NCBI GenBank assembly: GCA_030426145.1
Contig: JAUHZF010000037.1
Coordinates: 1 to 39,057 of the forward strand
Source of the DNA: Polyangia bacterium
GTDB taxonomy: Bacteria > Myxococcota_A > Polyangia > Polyangiales > Polyangiaceae
Length of the DNA: 39,057 nt
Reading direction: 5' to 3'
The position numbers and the translations under genes were made by a program. This document shows, one piece after another, positions 37,406 to 39,057 of this stretch. The notes beneath the pieces are model-generated. The model did not search any database. It was not told the origin of the DNA and saw nothing but the letters and a program-made list of their open reading frames with translations. Numbering within the stretch: the first letter of the stretch is position 1; every line of letters begins with the position of its first letter.

Positions 37406-38659
37406 TCAGGCGCGCTTCTCGGCGGCCTTCTTCGAGGTCTTCTTGCTCGCCTTCTTCGCGGGCTTCTTGGCCGCGCCGTTCGACGTGCTCACGGTCTTGC
37501 CGTTGAGGAAGACGTCGGCGAGCTCGGCCGCGCGGTCGGTGGCCTCCCAGGGGAACTCCTTGCGGCCGAAGTGGCCGTAGGCCGCGGTGGCAGCGTAGAT
37601 GGGCCGAAGCAGGTCGAGCTGCTCGATGATGGCCTTGGGCCGCATGTCGAACTTGGCGAGGATGTAGTCCTCGAGCTTCTCCTCATCGATGCCGTTGCCG
37701 GTGCCGAAGGTGTTGACGTGCACACCGACGGGCTGGGCCACGCCGATGGCGTAGGCCACCTGGACCTCACAACGCTCGGCGAGCTTGGCGGCCACGATGT
37801 TCTTGGCGACGTAGCGGCTGTAGTAGGCCGCGCTGCGGTCGACCTTGGAGGGGTCCTTGCCACTGAAGGCACCGCCACCGTGACGACCCATGCCGCCGTA
37901 GGTGTCGACGATGATCTTGCGGCCGGTGAGACCGGCGTCGCCGACGGGACCACCGATGACGAAGCGACCCGTCGGGTTGACGTAGAGCTTCGTCTTCTTG
38001 TCCATGAACTTGGCGGGGATCACCTTGTTGATGCACAGCTCGGTGACCGCTTCCTTGATCTCCTTCTGCTTCACGCTCGGGTCGTGCTGCGTGGAGACGA
38101 CGACCGCCGCGACACGCACGGGCTTGTCGCCTTCGTACTCGAAGGTGACCTGGCTCTTGGAGTCGGGGCGAAGCCACGCGAGCTTCTTGGACTTGCGGAG
38201 CTGCGCGAGCTTGCGGGTCAGCTTGTGCGAGTACTGGATGGGCGCCGGCATGAGCTCGGGCGTCTCGTTGCAGGCGTAGCCGAACATGAGGCCCTGGTCG
38301 CCGGCCCCCTGCTCCTTGAACTTGCCGCTGCCCTCATCGACACCCTGGGCGATGTCGGGCGACTGCTGCTCGATGGCGGAAAGAACGCCGCAGGTGGCGT
38401 AGTCGAAGCCCATGTCCGAGCCGGCGTAGCCGATCTCCTTGATCGCAGCGCGAACGACGTCGGCGTAGTCGACGATGGCCTTGGTGGTGACCTCACCGCC
38501 CACGACGACGAAGCCAGTCTTGACGAAGGTCTCGACCGCCACGCGGCTGTTGGGATCCTGCGCGAGCAGGGCGTCGAGGACACCATCGGAGACGCGGTCA
38601 CAGACCTTGTCGGGGTGACCTTCGGAAACGGACTCGGACGTAAACTGGTATCGGCGCAT
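37406..38659 (-). CDS. metK: S-adenosylmethionine synthetase
   Basis: 417 residues from ATG at 38659, with AAGGA just upstream. Makes SAM from methionine and ATP. Signatures: [14 protein letters not shown] near the N-terminus, [16 protein letters not shown] near 120, and [19 protein letters not shown] near 260. The C-terminal 20 or so residues form a Lys/Ala tail ([18 protein letters not shown]) absent from most MetK proteins and resembling histone H1. The frame upstream of 38659 is a poor match to the family. Confidence 0.96.
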   Translation of the reverse strand: MRRYQFTSESVSEGHPDKVCDRVSDGVLDALLAQDPNSRVAVETFVKTGFVVVGGEVTTKAIVDYADVVRAAIKEIGYAGSDMGFDYATCGVLSAIEQQSPDIAQGVDEGSGKFKEQGAGDQGLMFGYACNETPELMPAPIQYSHKLTRKLAQLRKSKKLAWLRPDSKSQVTFEYEGDKPVRVAAVVVSTQHDPSVKQKEIKEAVTELCINKVIPAKFMDKKTKLYVNPTGRFVIGGPVGDAGLTGRKIIVDTYGGMGRHGGGAFSGKDPSKVDRSAAYYSRYVAKNIVAAKLAERCEVQVAYAIGVAQPVGVHVNTFGTGNGIDEEKLEDYILAKFDMRPKAIIEQLDLLRPIYAATAAYGHFGRKEFPWEATDRAAELADVFLNGKTVSTSNGAAKKPAKKASKKTSKKAAEKRA

Positions 38660-38787
38660 GTCTTCCTTGGCATCGGCGGGCTTCGCGACTGCTTCTCCGT
38701 CATGGAGCCGTGCAGCGCGTTTGGAGCCGACCGGACGCATTGGCTACTACGCGACGCGGAGTGGCGTCAACGTGTGCCATGGGGTCG

Positions 38788-39057
38788 TCACTCGATCCGT
38801 TCGTAGCGGCCCCGCTTCTCCACCCGTTCGAGGACCTGCCGCTTCACCTCGAGGTGAAGGACCTCGTCGCCCCGCACGAGGGTGAGCTTCACCGTGCTCC
38901 CGATGGGCCCGCGCAGCCGCTGTTGGAGATCGTCGCGATCGAGGTCGTCGACGTGCACGCCGTCGATCATCTTGAGCTGGTCCCCCGGCTCCATGCCCGC
39001 CTCCGAAGCCGCAAGCCCTTCAGGGACGTCATAGACGTAGACGGCACCCGTGATGGG
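38788..39057 (-). CDS. PDZ-domain protein, C-terminal part only
   Basis: The minus frame is open from the window edge to the stop at 38788, giving 90 residues. It starts PITGAVYVYDVPEGLAASEA and shows GMEPGDQLKMIDGVHV, the carboxylate-binding and beta strands of a PDZ domain, ending VEKRGRYERIE. PDZ at the C-terminus is typical of periplasmic proteases and of tail-binding scaffold proteins. The N-terminal part lies beyond 39057, so the full function is unknown. It lies 128 bases upstream of metK. Confidence 0.8.
   Translation of the reverse strand, partial: PITGAVYVYDVPEGLAASEAGMEPGDQLKMIDGVHVDDLDRDDLQQRLRGPIGSTVKLTLVRGDEVLHLEVKRQVLERVEKRGRYERIE

Noticed and set aside
38674..38733. SAM or SAH riboswitch upstream of metK
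   Set aside because: A GCGCTGC segment recalls the SAH aptamer, but the remaining consensus and pseudoknot are absent.

Overview
The window is GC-rich DNA that reads like a chromosome of a myxobacterium or close relative (Myxococcota, Polyangiales/Sandaracinus-like). I base this on gene style, not on a database match: two Ser/Thr kinases with a C-terminal membrane anchor, a Cys-rich lipoprotein, TPR/PEGA-like secreted proteins, many lipoboxes, and FIST/hybrid-kinase and SulP genes.

Positions 1-8615 look like the end of a genomic island. On the minus strand lies a type I restriction-modification operon (hsdM, hsdS, hsdR) followed directly by a YgjP-like metalloprotease that runs off the window. 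On the plus strand follows a coupled two-gene unit of unknown function: a histone H1-like Lys/Ala tail on a domain with a degenerate nuclease-like motif, then an all-helical protein. The block ends at a 44-base 3' fragment of a tRNA-Pro gene, a typical attachment site, followed by a hairpin and a truncated DedA gene.

Positions 8964-16028 hold two lipoproteins, a HIT protein and a SulP transporter (all minus), then a divergent FIST-domain sensor overlapping a hybrid histidine kinase. Positions 16032-22502 hold an esterase and a kinase (minus) divergent from a second kinase, a Cys-rich secreted protein and a TPR/PEGA-like protein (plus). Two GTCCC palindromes sit between the divergent kinases.

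Positions 22499-30954 are all minus strand: phaR-like regulator, ECF sigma factor with a translationally coupled zinc-finger anti-sigma factor, a small secreted protein, aldehyde dehydrogenase, a 41-codon ORF, an AlkA-like DNA glycosylase, cytochrome P450 and an FAD oxidoreductase. P450 and the oxidoreductase overlap by ATGA, so they probably act together in one oxidation pathway whose substrate cannot be read from the sequence.

Positions 31117-36794 hold an unusual lipoprotein-PDZ-NuoH-like fusion, a DUF3829-type lipoprotein, an unrecognised cytoplasmic protein, and a PrsW-type membrane protease with a 200-residue Gly/Gln/His/Pro repeat tail. Positions 36795-37405 carry no gene. They contain three tightly packed long hairpins whose stems differ in sequence but stay paired, while a 37-base apical region is conserved. 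This is the strongest candidate for an undescribed structured RNA or DNA element. metK and the 3' end of a PDZ-domain gene close the window.
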